NCBI GenBank assembly: GCA_017443345.1
Contig: JAFSNR010000123.1
Location: 1 to 36,936, forward strand
Direction of reading: 5' to 3'
DNA length: 36,936 bases
DNA from: Prevotella sp.
GTDB lineage: Bacteria; Bacteroidota; Bacteroidia; Bacteroidales; Bacteroidaceae
This document shows positions 6,973-13,887 of this stretch, one piece after another. Made by a program: the position numbers and the translations under genes. Position 1 is the stretch's first letter; each line of letters opens with the position of its first letter. A model generated the notes under the pieces. The model saw only the letters and a list, made by a program, of their open reading frames with translations. It ran no database searches and was not told the origin of the DNA.

Positions 6973-7698
6973 TTACCTGATAAAGTTCATGAATTGGGGT
7001 CGTTCGTCGCGCTTGGGAACCGAATCACCATCAGCATGAATCTTCTGTAACAAGAAGGCCATATTGGTCGCCAGTGTGCGCATGGTCTGCATGCCCTCGG
7101 TATCGAGTTTCACTTCGCCCTTGCCAGCACCATACGCAATGTTCCAGTATTGTGAAGTGACCACGGGCATGTTCATCATCTCGAACATCATGTTCATGGT
7201 CTGAAGCGTAGCCGTTGCACCGCCTCTTCGGCACACCGCCAATGCCGCAGCAGGTTTGTTCTGTACCAGATGGCCTGCGGAGAAAAACAGGCGCTGCATC
7301 AGAGAGAGGATTCCACCGTTAGGCTGACCATAGTAGACGGGAGTACCCACGATGAGTGCATCCGCAGTCGCCATCTTCTCAGTGATGACAGCGCAGAGAT
7401 CATCGTCGAATACGCAACCCTTGCTTCCGGGCTGATGACATCCACCACAGTTGATGCACATGCGGACAGGCTTTCGGCCTATCTGAACGATTTCTGTTTC
7501 AATACCGTGCTTCTGCAACGTTGCCTCTATCTCCTGCAGGCAGCAGAACGTGTTGCCATCGGTTCTTGGGCTGCCGTTGACCAAAAGTACTTTGCAATGA
7601 TTGCCTGCCACCGTATTTATCATAGCTGATACTGGCGATACGACAGCCGCTCCTGCAGCCGCCATAGTGGCTTTCTTGATAAAATCTCTTCTGTCCAT
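6973..7698 (-). CDS. Tat-exported flavodoxin-like NAD(P)H-dependent oxidoreductase
   Basis: A 241-residue protein beginning with a twin-arginine signal (RRDFIKK, then an Ala-rich hydrophobic stretch to about residue 26), followed by a flavodoxin-fold FMN reductase domain. The FMN phosphate loop is NGSPRTDGNT (41-50), and GTPVYYGQPNG contacts the isoalloxazine. A cysteine cluster CINCGGC plus Cys95 follows, as in iron-sulfur flavoproteins and related NADPH-dependent FMN reductases. Tat export suggests it folds with FMN in the cytoplasm and acts in the periplasm. It is a clear paralogue of 10750-11376, which has the same core, including RRGGATAT and the NMPVV-SQYW region, but no signal. It sits 9 bp downstream of the glutathione peroxidase gene. 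Confidence 0.9.
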   Translation of the reverse strand: MDRRDFIKKATMAAAGAAVVSPVSAMINTVAGNHCKVLLVNGSPRTDGNTFCCLQEIEATLQKHGIETEIVQIGRKPVRMCINCGGCHQPGSKGCVFDDDLCAVITEKMATADALIVGTPVYYGQPNGGILSLMQRLFFSAGHLVQNKPAAALAVCRRGGATATLQTMNMMFEMMNMPVVTSQYWNIAYGAGKGEVKLDTEGMQTMRTLATNMAFLLQKIHADGDSVPKRDERPQFMNFIR

Positions 7699-7707
7699 AG
7701 TGTGATA

Positions 7708-8370
7708 TTATTTAATGTACTTCACCTTCGAGGCATCGCGGGGTTTTGCATCGGGCTGTTCGTCGGGATTCACTTCCATACAGATGTCAGCCTCGATGTC
7801 GGTCATCTTATCCGTCGGCTCATAGCGTTTCAATACACGTCCGTCGCGCGATACAAGAAACTTGGTGAAGTTCCATTTGATGTCGCTCTTCTTGTCGTAG
7901 TCGGCATCCTGCTTGCGAAGCATGCCGTCCATCATCTTTCCCCGTTGGTCGTTGACATCAAAGCCGCTGAAGCCTTTTTGTGCCTTCAGCCAGGTGTAAA
8001 GCGGATGCTCATTCGCACCGTTCACCTCAATCTTGTCGAACTGAGGGAACTGTATGTCGAAGTTGGCCGAGCAGAACTGGTGAATTTCCTGAATCGTGCC
8101 AGGAGCCTGCTGTCCGAACTGGTTGCAGGGGAAGTCAAGAATCTCCAGCCCCTCGCTGCGGTACTTCTCATACAGGGCCTCCAGTTCCTTGTACTGGGGC
8201 GTGAATCCGCAGCGGGTGGCGGTGTTCACGATAAGCAGCACCTTACCCTTGTAGTCAGAGAGTGACACCTCCTGTCCCACATCGTCCTTCACCTTGAAAT
8301 CATAGATACTCTGTGCCGAAAGCGTCAGCACGCAAACCATTGCCATGAGGCTAAAAAGCATTCTTTTCAT
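7708..8370 (-). CDS. Glutathione peroxidase family protein with signal peptide
   Basis: A 220-residue protein with a cleavable-looking signal (residues 1-19, ending LTLSAQ) and a complete thioredoxin-fold GPx domain. The catalytic tetrad is visible: Cys54 in NTATRCGFTPQY, Gln84 in PCNQFG, and Trp166/Asn167 in KWNFTKFLV. The active-site residue is cysteine, not selenocysteine. It would reduce hydroperoxides in the periplasm, probably using thioredoxin-like donors. The C-terminus has an extra acidic/lysine tail past the usual end. It is the first gene of the minus-strand run to 4730, with a TATCTTTG promoter box at 8429-8436. Confidence 0.93.
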   Translation of the reverse strand: MKRMLFSLMAMVCVLTLSAQSIYDFKVKDDVGQEVSLSDYKGKVLLIVNTATRCGFTPQYKELEALYEKYRSEGLEILDFPCNQFGQQAPGTIQEIHQFCSANFDIQFPQFDKIEVNGANEHPLYTWLKAQKGFSGFDVNDQRGKMMDGMLRKQDADYDKKSDIKWNFTKFLVSRDGRVLKRYEPTDKMTDIEADICMEVNPDEQPDAKPRDASKVKYIK

Positions 8371-8428
8371 AATCGTCTATTTTAGTTCTGTTACACGTAC
8401 AATACCTAAATACACTTAAAACTATCGG

Positions 8429-8466
8429 CAAAGATAATGATAATTACGGAATTATCGCTATATTTG
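8429..8466. promoter_or_regulatory. Divergent promoter pair between the peroxidase run and the esterase/AKR run
   Basis: Minus-strand TATCTTTG at 8429-8436 points to the glutathione peroxidase gene. Plus-strand TATATTTG at 8459-8466 points to the esterase/aldo-keto reductase gene. The boxes lie only 22 bp apart, so the two redox gene sets could be jointly controlled. Confidence 0.65.
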
Positions 8467-8482
8467 CACCAAGAATTAGCAT

Positions 8483-8512
8483 TGTTTATTAAGTAACCCC
8501 ACAAATACTAAA
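8483..8512 (+). repeat. 30-nt leader repeat, copy A
   Basis: This stretch immediately before the ATG at 8516 recurs at 10082-10111 with a single T/C difference. It contains the core GTAACCCCACAAATACTAAA. In both places it ends 3-5 nt before a start codon. Confidence 0.85.
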
Positions 8513-8515
8513 GAT

Positions 8516-10078
8516 ATGGACTCGAATTTCTGGATATTCCTCTGCTTCGGACAATCGAATATGGCAGGTCAGGCTCCTATTGAAGAGCAGGACTTGGCGG
8601 TAAGTGAACGCTTTCTGAGTATGGCTACCACTGATGGTGATGACCGCAAGTTAGGCACTTGGCGCAAGGCTGTGCCGCCTCTCTGCCGTGCTGATGCCAA
8701 CCTCGGCCCTGCCGACTGGTTCGGGCGCACATTGCTTGAAGCTGTGCCTGACAATGTACGCATCGGCATCGTGTCGGTGGCTGTTGAGGGCTGTCCTATC
8801 ACATTCTTCGACAAGGACAGGAACGCGCCTCTCATTGCCATAGAAGATCGCGACTGGATGAACGACATCCTGAACCAGTATGGGCGCGACCCCTACGCGC
8901 GACTGCTGAGTATGGCGAAGATTGCAGCCAAGGATGGTGTCATCAAAGGTATCCTGCTGCATCAGGGCGAGACGGATGCCTATGATAGGGAATGGCAGGA
9001 GACGGTGAGGAAAATCTACTGCAACCTGCAACAGGAACTTCAGTTCGATCCGACGGATGTCCCTTTGCTCGTTGGTGAGGTGGTGCGTACGGAATATGGC
9101 GGCATCTGCGGCCATGCCAATCCCACCATCAACGACATTGCTAACCGCTATCCGAACACGTATGTCGTCTCTTCCGAGGGTTGCCTGCCCTGTGACGATG
9201 ATCTCCATTTCAGTGGCGAGGGCTACAGGCTTCTGGGCCGTCATTACGCACAACGCTATCTGGAGGCTACTAATCATTTCGAGATTCCACAGATAGGTGT
9301 CGGCACGTGGACGCTACGCGGAGAGACCGCCCGACAGAATGTGCGCCTGGCCTTGGAAGCTGGGTTCCGTCACATTGACACGGCGCAAGGCTATGAGAAC
9401 GAGACCGAGGTAGGCCAGGGTATCATTGACAGCGGGGTGCCAAGACAAGAGGTTTTCCTCACGACCAAGGTTGCCACGAACATTATGCGCGAAGGTTGCG
9501 AGGCCTTCAGGAAGTCTATCGACGAGAGTCTGGCTAAACTGAAGACCGACTACATCGACCTGTTGCTGATCCACTGGCCAGTGAAGGACTGCGTAAAGGA
9601 TACTTGGCAAGTGATGGAGGACTACGTACGGCAGGGCAAGGTAAAGTTCATCGGCGTGAGCAACTTCAATCGTCATCATCTGGACGACCTGCTCTCGTAT
9701 GCCGAGATCCGACCCGTCATCAACCAGATAGAGGTGCATCCCTTCATGACGCAGGAAGAGAATATTGCCTATAACCGTCTGCTGGGCATCCAGGTAGAGG
9801 CATGGGGGCCTTTCGGCCAGGGTGACATCGACGTGGTGGGACATCCGCTGCTCCAGTCGCTGGCCGCGAAATACCAGAAGACCGCCTCTCAGATTGTTCT
9901 CCGCTGGATTGTGCAGCGAGGCCTTATTACGATTCCAAGGGCCAAGCCCAATCACTTTTCCGAGAATTTGGAGATTATGACGTTCTCACTTTCAGATAAT
10001 GATATGAAGTCCATCAGTGGCCTGAACCAGAACTTGCGCTCCAACGTTCTCAACGACCCTGAAACATTCCCATGGTGA
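8516..10078 (+). CDS. Fusion of sialate-O-acetylesterase-like (SGNH) domain and aldo/keto reductase
   Basis: A 520-residue two-domain protein. Residues 1-250 form an SGNH-type carbohydrate acetylesterase of the sialate O-acetylesterase/CE6 kind: FCFGQSNMAG with nucleophile Ser14, HQGETDA at 149-155, and the C-terminal DDDLHFSG with Asp229/His231 completing the triad. Residues about 255-520 are a complete aldo/keto reductase: IGVGTW, HIDTAQGYENE with Asp288 and Tyr293, TTKV with Lys318, and LLIHWPV with His353, which together make the catalytic tetrad. The two domains join with almost no linker. No signal peptide is visible, so both act in the cytoplasm. The pairing in one chain is unusual. 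The gene is first in a run with a nitroreductase and a flavodoxin-like gene. Confidence 0.9.
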   Translation: MDSNFWIFLCFGQSNMAGQAPIEEQDLAVSERFLSMATTDGDDRKLGTWRKAVPPLCRADANLGPADWFGRTLLEAVPDNVRIGIVSVAVEGCPITFFDKDRNAPLIAIEDRDWMNDILNQYGRDPYARLLSMAKIAAKDGVIKGILLHQGETDAYDREWQETVRKIYCNLQQELQFDPTDVPLLVGEVVRTEYGGICGHANPTINDIANRYPNTYVVSSEGCLPCDDDLHFSGEGYRLLGRHYAQRYLEATNHFEIPQIGVGTWTLRGETARQNVRLALEAGFRHIDTAQGYENETEVGQGIIDSGVPRQEVFLTTKVATNIMREGCEAFRKSIDESLAKLKTDYIDLLLIHWPVKDCVKDTWQVMEDYVRQGKVKFIGVSNFNRHHLDDLLSYAEIRPVINQIEVHPFMTQEENIAYNRLLGIQVEAWGPFGQGDIDVVGHPLLQSLAAKYQKTASQIVLRWIVQRGLITIPRAKPNHFSENLEIMTFSLSDNDMKSISGLNQNLRSNVLNDPETFPW

Positions 10079-10081
10079 TTA

Positions 10082-10111
10082 TGTTTATCAAGTAACCCCA
10101 CAAATACTAAA
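10082..10111 (+). repeat. 30-nt leader repeat, copy B
   Basis: Second copy of the element at 8483-8512, here between the esterase/AKR stop and the nitroreductase start at 10117. There is one mismatch in 30 bases. It is non-coding and has no obvious hairpin. Confidence 0.85.
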
Positions 10112-10116
10112 CTGAA

Positions 10117-10686
10117 ATGAAAATGAAGAAAGTAATGATTCTTGGTGCTCTGGCAGCACTGCTGGCCTTGACTGGCTGTAATGAGAAAAAAGAAGAGGCG
10201 AAGGACGTTGTGTCTTTCGACGAAGTACTGACAACGAGACGAAGCGTCCGCAGCTACGATGCCTCGAAGAAGATTTCAGAGGCTGAGGTTCGCGAGCTTC
10301 TGACGGCTACACAGGAAGCTCCGTCGTGGGCCAATCAGCAGCCTACGAAGTATTACGTGGCTATCAGCGATGAGAAAGTTGTCGCCGTTCAGGATATGGT
10401 GGGAGGCAACAAGGAGCGCATCAAGGATGCGCCTGTCCTGATAGTCTCAACGTTCGAGCGGGGCAAGTCGGGCTTCTTTCAGGGCAACCAGACGAATGAA
10501 GTGGGCGACGGATGGGGTGCCTACGACAATGGCCTGAGCAATTGCTACCTGATTCTGAAGGCTCGCGCCATGGGCTTCGACACACTCATCATGGGTATGC
10601 GCGATGCCGACAATCTCCGTACACTCTTCAATATCCCTGAAAACGAGACGATTATGGCAGTCATCTCTCTGGGTTACCGGGCTTGA
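10117..10686 (+). CDS. Nitroreductase family lipoprotein, C-terminus cut by an in-frame TGA
   Basis: A 189-residue protein with a lipoprotein signal (LALTGC, Cys21) followed by a nitroreductase domain: TRRSVRSYDASKKISEAEVRELL at the N-terminus for FMN contacts, APSWANQQP, and GWGAYDNGLSNCYLILKARAMGFDT in the second half. These enzymes use FMN and NAD(P)H to reduce nitro compounds, quinones or similar. Translation stops at TGA 10684-10686 after GYRA, but the same frame continues for 18 more sense codons to TAA 10738-10740. The extra codons encode a tail with RPERRPLDDI...FY, which looks like the natural C-terminus of this family. This suggests a recent nonsense change or a sequencing error. 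The run continues into the flavodoxin-like gene. Confidence 0.88.
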   Translation: MKMKKVMILGALAALLALTGCNEKKEEAKDVVSFDEVLTTRRSVRSYDASKKISEAEVRELLTATQEAPSWANQQPTKYYVAISDEKVVAVQDMVGGNKERIKDAPVLIVSTFERGKSGFFQGNQTNEVGDGWGAYDNGLSNCYLILKARAMGFDTLIMGMRDADNLRTLFNIPENETIMAVISLGYRA

Positions 10687-10749
10687 GAGCCTAACCGTCC
10701 TGAACGTAGACCTCTGGACGACATCGCTAAGTTCTACTAAGATTGTCCT

Positions 10750-11376
10750 ATGGGAAAAGTGATTATCCTCAATGGCAGTCCGAAGGCCAATGGTAATACT
10801 GCGACCGCACTGCACGAAGTGGAGCGCACGCTGCAACAGCAGGGCATTGAGACTGAGTGGATTCATGTAGGCCATCTCCAGATTCACGGATGCATCGCCT
10901 GCAACAAGTGCTGGACATCGGGTATCTGTGCATTTGGCGATATAGTCAACGAGATTTCCGTGAAGATGCGCGAGGCTGACGGCCTGCTCATCGGCACGCC
11001 CGTCTATTTCGCCTCGCCCAATGGAACCTTGCTATCGCTGCTCGACAGGCTGTTTTATTCCAACCTGCACACTGACTGGAGCATGAAAGTGGGGGCAGCC
11101 GTGAGCATCGCCCGTCGCGGAGGAGCCACCGCCACGATGGACGTGCTGAACAAGTATTTCCTGAAGACGAATATGCCCGTTGTGCCGTCACAGTACTGGA
11201 GCATTGCCCACGGCACCGATCCTGGCGAGGTAACACAGGACGAAGAGGGCATGCAGACCATGCGCCAGCTCGGTCTGAACATGGCGTTCTTGATCAAGTC
11301 CATCCGTCTCGGACTTCAGCAGTTCGGTTCGCCAAAAATCCAGGAAGAGTTAGTAGAAACGCATTACATTAGGTAG
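10750..11376 (+). CDS. Flavodoxin-like NAD(P)H-dependent oxidoreductase
   Basis: A 208-residue cytoplasmic FMN reductase-fold protein. The FMN loop is NGSPKANGNT (8-17). Cysteines at 48, 51, 54 and 60 (CIACNKC...C) resemble the iron-sulfur flavoprotein pattern. GTPVYFASPNG and RRGGATAT follow. It is a signal-less paralogue of 6973-7698, and the two share the NMPVV-SQYW-IA and EGMQTMR segments. It lies 9 bp after the restored nitroreductase stop, so it belongs to the same transcription unit as 8516-10686. It is likely a redox enzyme acting on quinones or other small electron acceptors; the substrate is unknown. Confidence 0.9.
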   Translation: MGKVIILNGSPKANGNTATALHEVERTLQQQGIETEWIHVGHLQIHGCIACNKCWTSGICAFGDIVNEISVKMREADGLLIGTPVYFASPNGTLLSLLDRLFYSNLHTDWSMKVGAAVSIARRGGATATMDVLNKYFLKTNMPVVPSQYWSIAHGTDPGEVTQDEEGMQTMRQLGLNMAFLIKSIRLGLQQFGSPKIQEELVETHYIR

Positions 11377-11408
11377 GATATCAGCAATCCTCTACTTCAC
11401 AGTGTAAA

Positions 11409-11888
11409 TTATATTAGCGAATACAAGTAACTTCCAAATGATATGAGCAGCCAGATCATCAGGACGATGAGTAACATCAGGACGATGAGTACAATGGCTG
11501 ATTGCAGGGCCCGCTGGTTCACTTGCTTGATGATGGCTTCGTCTCCATCCACGAATCCCTGAATCATCTGCATGTTCTTGATGTTGGCACGATGGAAGAA
11601 GTCGATGATGTCGCCAACGAAGAACGGTATCATGCCCATCAGCACATCCCGCAGCGCATTATTCAATACTGCCAATGTCAGCGGAATGCTCTTGATGACA
11701 CGGGAGGAGAAATAGACGAATGGCACAACGCTGAGCAGAGCTATGGCATCGCCCCAACCAGGGATGACGCCGATGAGGGCATCCAGATAGTAACGATCCA
11801 TATAGCGGGATAGTCCCTGCATCGTCTGATAGGCTTTGTTGTCCATCAGTCGCTTGCGGCGTTGCAGTCGTTTCTCGTCTTTGTTCAT
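11409..11888 (-). CDS. DUF4112 domain-containing membrane protein
   Basis: A 159-residue protein. The N-terminal 25 residues are very basic. The family motif YYLDALIGVIPGWGDAIALL begins near residue 33, followed by a hydrophobic segment and GMIPFFVGDIIDFFHRAN near residue 85, then one strongly hydrophobic C-terminal membrane segment (about 127-155). These are hallmarks of DUF4112, a small bacterial membrane family of unknown role. It is 3 bp downstream of the small YccF-like gene and is probably cotranscribed with it. Confidence 0.85.
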   Translation of the reverse strand: MNKDEKRLQRRKRLMDNKAYQTMQGLSRYMDRYYLDALIGVIPGWGDAIALLSVVPFVYFSSRVIKSIPLTLAVLNNALRDVLMGMIPFFVGDIIDFFHRANIKNMQMIQGFVDGDEAIIKQVNQRALQSAIVLIVLMLLIVLMIWLLISFGSYLYSLI

Positions 11889-11891
11889 AGA

Positions 11892-12065
11892 TTATGCGAT
11901 TTCCTTACCGAAGGGTGACAGGGCCAGTTTTGCCAATCGGAAGTGCATCTTTCCGAAGGGGATTCCAATGATGGTTATCATCAACACCAGTCCTGCAATG
12001 AGATACTCCAAGGCGATGTGCAGCCCGCCAAATATAATCCAAATGATGTTTCCTAATGTCTTCAT
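11892..12065 (-). CDS. Short YccF-like membrane protein
   Basis: A 57-residue ORF. The product starts MKTLGNIIWIIFGGLHIALEY and continues with a second hydrophobic stretch ending TIIGIPFGKMHFRLAKLALSPFG. This is the YccF/inner-membrane component pattern (GNIIW-IFGG, then TIIGIPFG and L-PFG). YccF proteins often carry two such units over 120 or more residues; this one contains one. It has two predicted membrane segments. The start ATG at 12065 is the only sensible one. It is followed after 3 bp by the DUF4112 gene. Function unknown. Confidence 0.8.
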   Translation of the reverse strand: MKTLGNIIWIIFGGLHIALEYLIAGLVLMITIIGIPFGKMHFRLAKLALSPFGKEIA

Positions 12066-12238
12066 TCTAATCTCTTTCTAAAAGTTTCTGACTATTAGAC
12101 GTATTTGGGAGGAAAAAAGTTGCACGGTTTCATATCGTAGTCATCTTGCGTGGCTGTTTCATCACCTGCATGATATCGGTGATGTCAGTTGGCTTTGCTT
12201 CTCTGATAATCCTCATAACTTTTTGTGATTTTGCACAA

Positions 12239-12979
12239 TTATCTTGGCGAGAGGAAACCAGGCTCAGTGAGACCACCATAACTGTCGGCAGCCTTTTCCA
12301 GAGCATCCTCCGTTGTGTACTGCTGGTACAAGGTGCAACGGGTAATGATGGTCTGCGGCGAACAGCGTTCACCCTTCACCAGGACCAGTGCCCAGCCTTT
12401 CATATCGTCGGCAAACGCATCGCCTTTCAGCACATAATGTCCATCCACGAATGACATTTCCTCCCACGCAACCTCGCGCACGCTGAACTGCACCTGGGGC
12501 ATGTCGCAGTCGATGTGCTGCTCAGCGGTGTAAAGCAACAGCTTTGTCTGAGGCACCCAAGCTTCTCCCCTAAGGTCAGTCATCAGGGCTGCTGTGCCAT
12601 CTATTTCCCCTAATTGCTCGTTGATTGTTGGCAACTTGCCGTCACTCACCGGAATGCCGGGCATCAGAAACGAGGCACTGCCCATCAGCCCAATATTCGG
12701 CACAAAGACCACTGGCAGGCGATTAGCCAGCGATGCGAAATTCTGGTACGCAGTCTGACGTTCAGTAAACATCGTCTCACAGTATTTCAGCATTTTCCAT
12801 AGCGCAATGGTGTGCCGCATCTTTTGCCGCTGAATAAACTGAGGCAGCGTGTTACTACGTCTCTCGTTGGAGTTCGAAACACGAGTAATTATCTTGCCCT
12901 GCTTCATGTAGGTCGTTACCCCTGCTTTGCGGAGGCTCCCTATCAGCATCAATCCCTTTGAAGTACTTTTCTTGCTCAT
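12239..12979 (-). CDS. Conserved protein of unknown function, copy 2 of the array-led family
   Basis: A 246-residue homologue of 1272-2009, about 60% identical by eye. It has the same blocks: RSNTLPQFIQRQKMRHT-ALWKML, ASFLMPGIPVSDGKLPTI, LGEIDGTAALMTDL, DMKGWALVLV, CSPQTIITRCTLYQQY and the terminal SYGGLTEPGFLSPR. There is no signal peptide and no membrane segment. The N-terminal 40 residues, including the strand pair VTTYMKQGKIITRVSNS, differ more between copies than the rest. The gene is preceded by a 30-unit 11-nt array ending 9 nt before its ATG, exactly as in copy 1. The 170 bp between this gene and the YccF-like gene downstream show no recognisable feature. Confidence 0.85.
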   Translation of the reverse strand: MSKKSTSKGLMLIGSLRKAGVTTYMKQGKIITRVSNSNERRSNTLPQFIQRQKMRHTIALWKMLKYCETMFTERQTAYQNFASLANRLPVVFVPNIGLMGSASFLMPGIPVSDGKLPTINEQLGEIDGTAALMTDLRGEAWVPQTKLLLYTAEQHIDCDMPQVQFSVREVAWEEMSFVDGHYVLKGDAFADDMKGWALVLVKGERCSPQTIITRCTLYQQYTTEDALEKAADSYGGLTEPGFLSPR

Positions 12980-12988
12980 TTTTCCGTT

Positions 12989-13318
12989 CCTTTTCTAATT
13001 CATATTATGTTCTACACTAATTCTTGTCATGTTATGCTCTGATTCCTGTCACGTCCTGCTTCAATATACCTCCATCGTCTCTTCACTCCACCTCATATTC
13101 TGGTCCTGTTCTAATTATGTTCTTATTCAGTTGTTGTTCAGTCAATCACTGGACAACAATTGGACAACAACTGAACATCAACTGAACAACAACCAAACGA
13201 CAACTGAACAGTAATAGAAGATGGATATTCGTTGCCTACAGGTTGCCTGGGAGGTGAATCTGAGATGAATATGAGATGCATATAAGTTAAATATGAGATG
13301 GACTTGAGATAAATATCT
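12989..13318 (-). repeat. Degenerate 11-nt tandem array filling the 5' leader (30 units)
   Basis: Read on the minus strand from 13318, the leader splits into 30 units of 11 nt with no indel. Three neighbourhoods are evident. Early units look like TCATATTCATC (13274-13264). Middle units look like TTCAGTTGTTG (13175-13165) and TCCAATTGTTG. Late units look like ACATGACAAGA (13032-13022) and ACATAATATGA. Adjacent units are more alike than distant ones. Complementary middle units also allow a hairpin, with an 11-nt perfect inverted repeat between 13126-13136 and 13165-13175. The array begins some 14 nt from the promoter box and ends 9 nt before the ATG at 12979, matching the register of the first array despite unrelated sequence. 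Confidence 0.85.
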
Positions 13319-13331
13319 TTTGTTCTGTCTG

Positions 13332-13339
13332 CAAAGATA
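13332..13339 (-). promoter_or_regulatory. TAnnTTTG promoter box for the second array-led gene
   Basis: Minus strand reads TATCTTTG. A TTGG element lies 19 nt upstream, at 13359-13362 on the plus-strand numbering, approximating the -33 element. The expected transcript start falls near 13328, close to the first 11-nt unit. Confidence 0.65.
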
Positions 13340-13435
13340 CAAACATTCGAGCAAACCGCCAAGAGAAAATAGCCCCGAAATCCACAAAAGATGAATCTTT
13401 TTTCTCTTTTTCTTTCATTATTCGAAGTTTTTTCA

Positions 13436-13443
13436 TATATTTG
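13436..13443 (+). promoter_or_regulatory. TAnnTTTG promoter box for the AT-rich gene pair
   Basis: Reads TATATTTG and would start transcription near 13447, about 50 nt before the ATG at 13498. An AAAGGAG Shine-Dalgarno-like sequence lies just before that ATG, which is unusual here. Confidence 0.6.
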
Positions 13444-13497
13444 CACCTACATATAAGAATATAAGTAATTATATGTTATTTAAAAAGGAGTTATAAT

Positions 13498-13884
13498 ATG
13501 AACAGTTATTTGCTTATTGGGCTTGAAAGCCTAATTGACCACATCGGATGTATTCGTGACCTTGGTATTGCTTATTGGAAAAAAGCAAATAAGAAAATGC
13601 AGATAGGGGATATCGTATATCTGTTTATTTCGGATATAGAACACAATCGTGTGATGTATCGTTTGGAGGTCGTTGATGTTGATAGTGTAAGAGATGATAA
13701 GAAGTATTGGCGAGGCACGTATAAACACGATACGTCTTGCTTCAAGTTGAGAAATACGAGCGGCGTTTATCATGGTGAAGGACTTGACCATGATGATTTG
13801 GAAAAGCATGGTATTAGCAGATATGTCCAGTACAAAAAATTAAATAAAGAACAGGCTGAATGGCTTGAAAAGCATTTTGTATAG
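13498..13884 (+). CDS. Small EVE/PUA-like domain protein (tentative)
   Basis: A 128-residue protein starting MNSYLLIGLESLIDHIG, with a middle part KMQIGDIVYLFISDIEHNRVMYRLEVVDVD and a second strand set around KYWRGTYKHDT. The order of a short strand, a GD-V-lF/Y strand followed by a V-v-V strand resembles EVE/PUA-like domains, which bind modified bases in nucleic acids. The resemblance is by pattern only. The gene is markedly more AT-rich than its surroundings and has a clear AAAGGAG ribosome-binding site, rare in this window, which together suggest acquisition. It is followed 3 bp later by a lipoprotein gene. Confidence 0.65.
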   Translation: MNSYLLIGLESLIDHIGCIRDLGIAYWKKANKKMQIGDIVYLFISDIEHNRVMYRLEVVDVDSVRDDKKYWRGTYKHDTSCFKLRNTSGVYHGEGLDHDDLEKHGISRYVQYKKLNKEQAEWLEKHFV

Positions 13885-13887
13885 GCT

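Noticed and set aside
10684-10686. Selenocysteine readthrough at the nitroreductase TGA
   Set aside because: The position is not a catalytic residue of the family and no selenocysteine-insertion hairpin is evident just downstream; a nonsense change or sequence error is simpler.
13029-13446. Open frames on both strands through the second 11-nt array
   Set aside because: They arise from the low-complexity repeat sequence; the period of 11 shifts the frame in every unit, so no repeated peptide would result.
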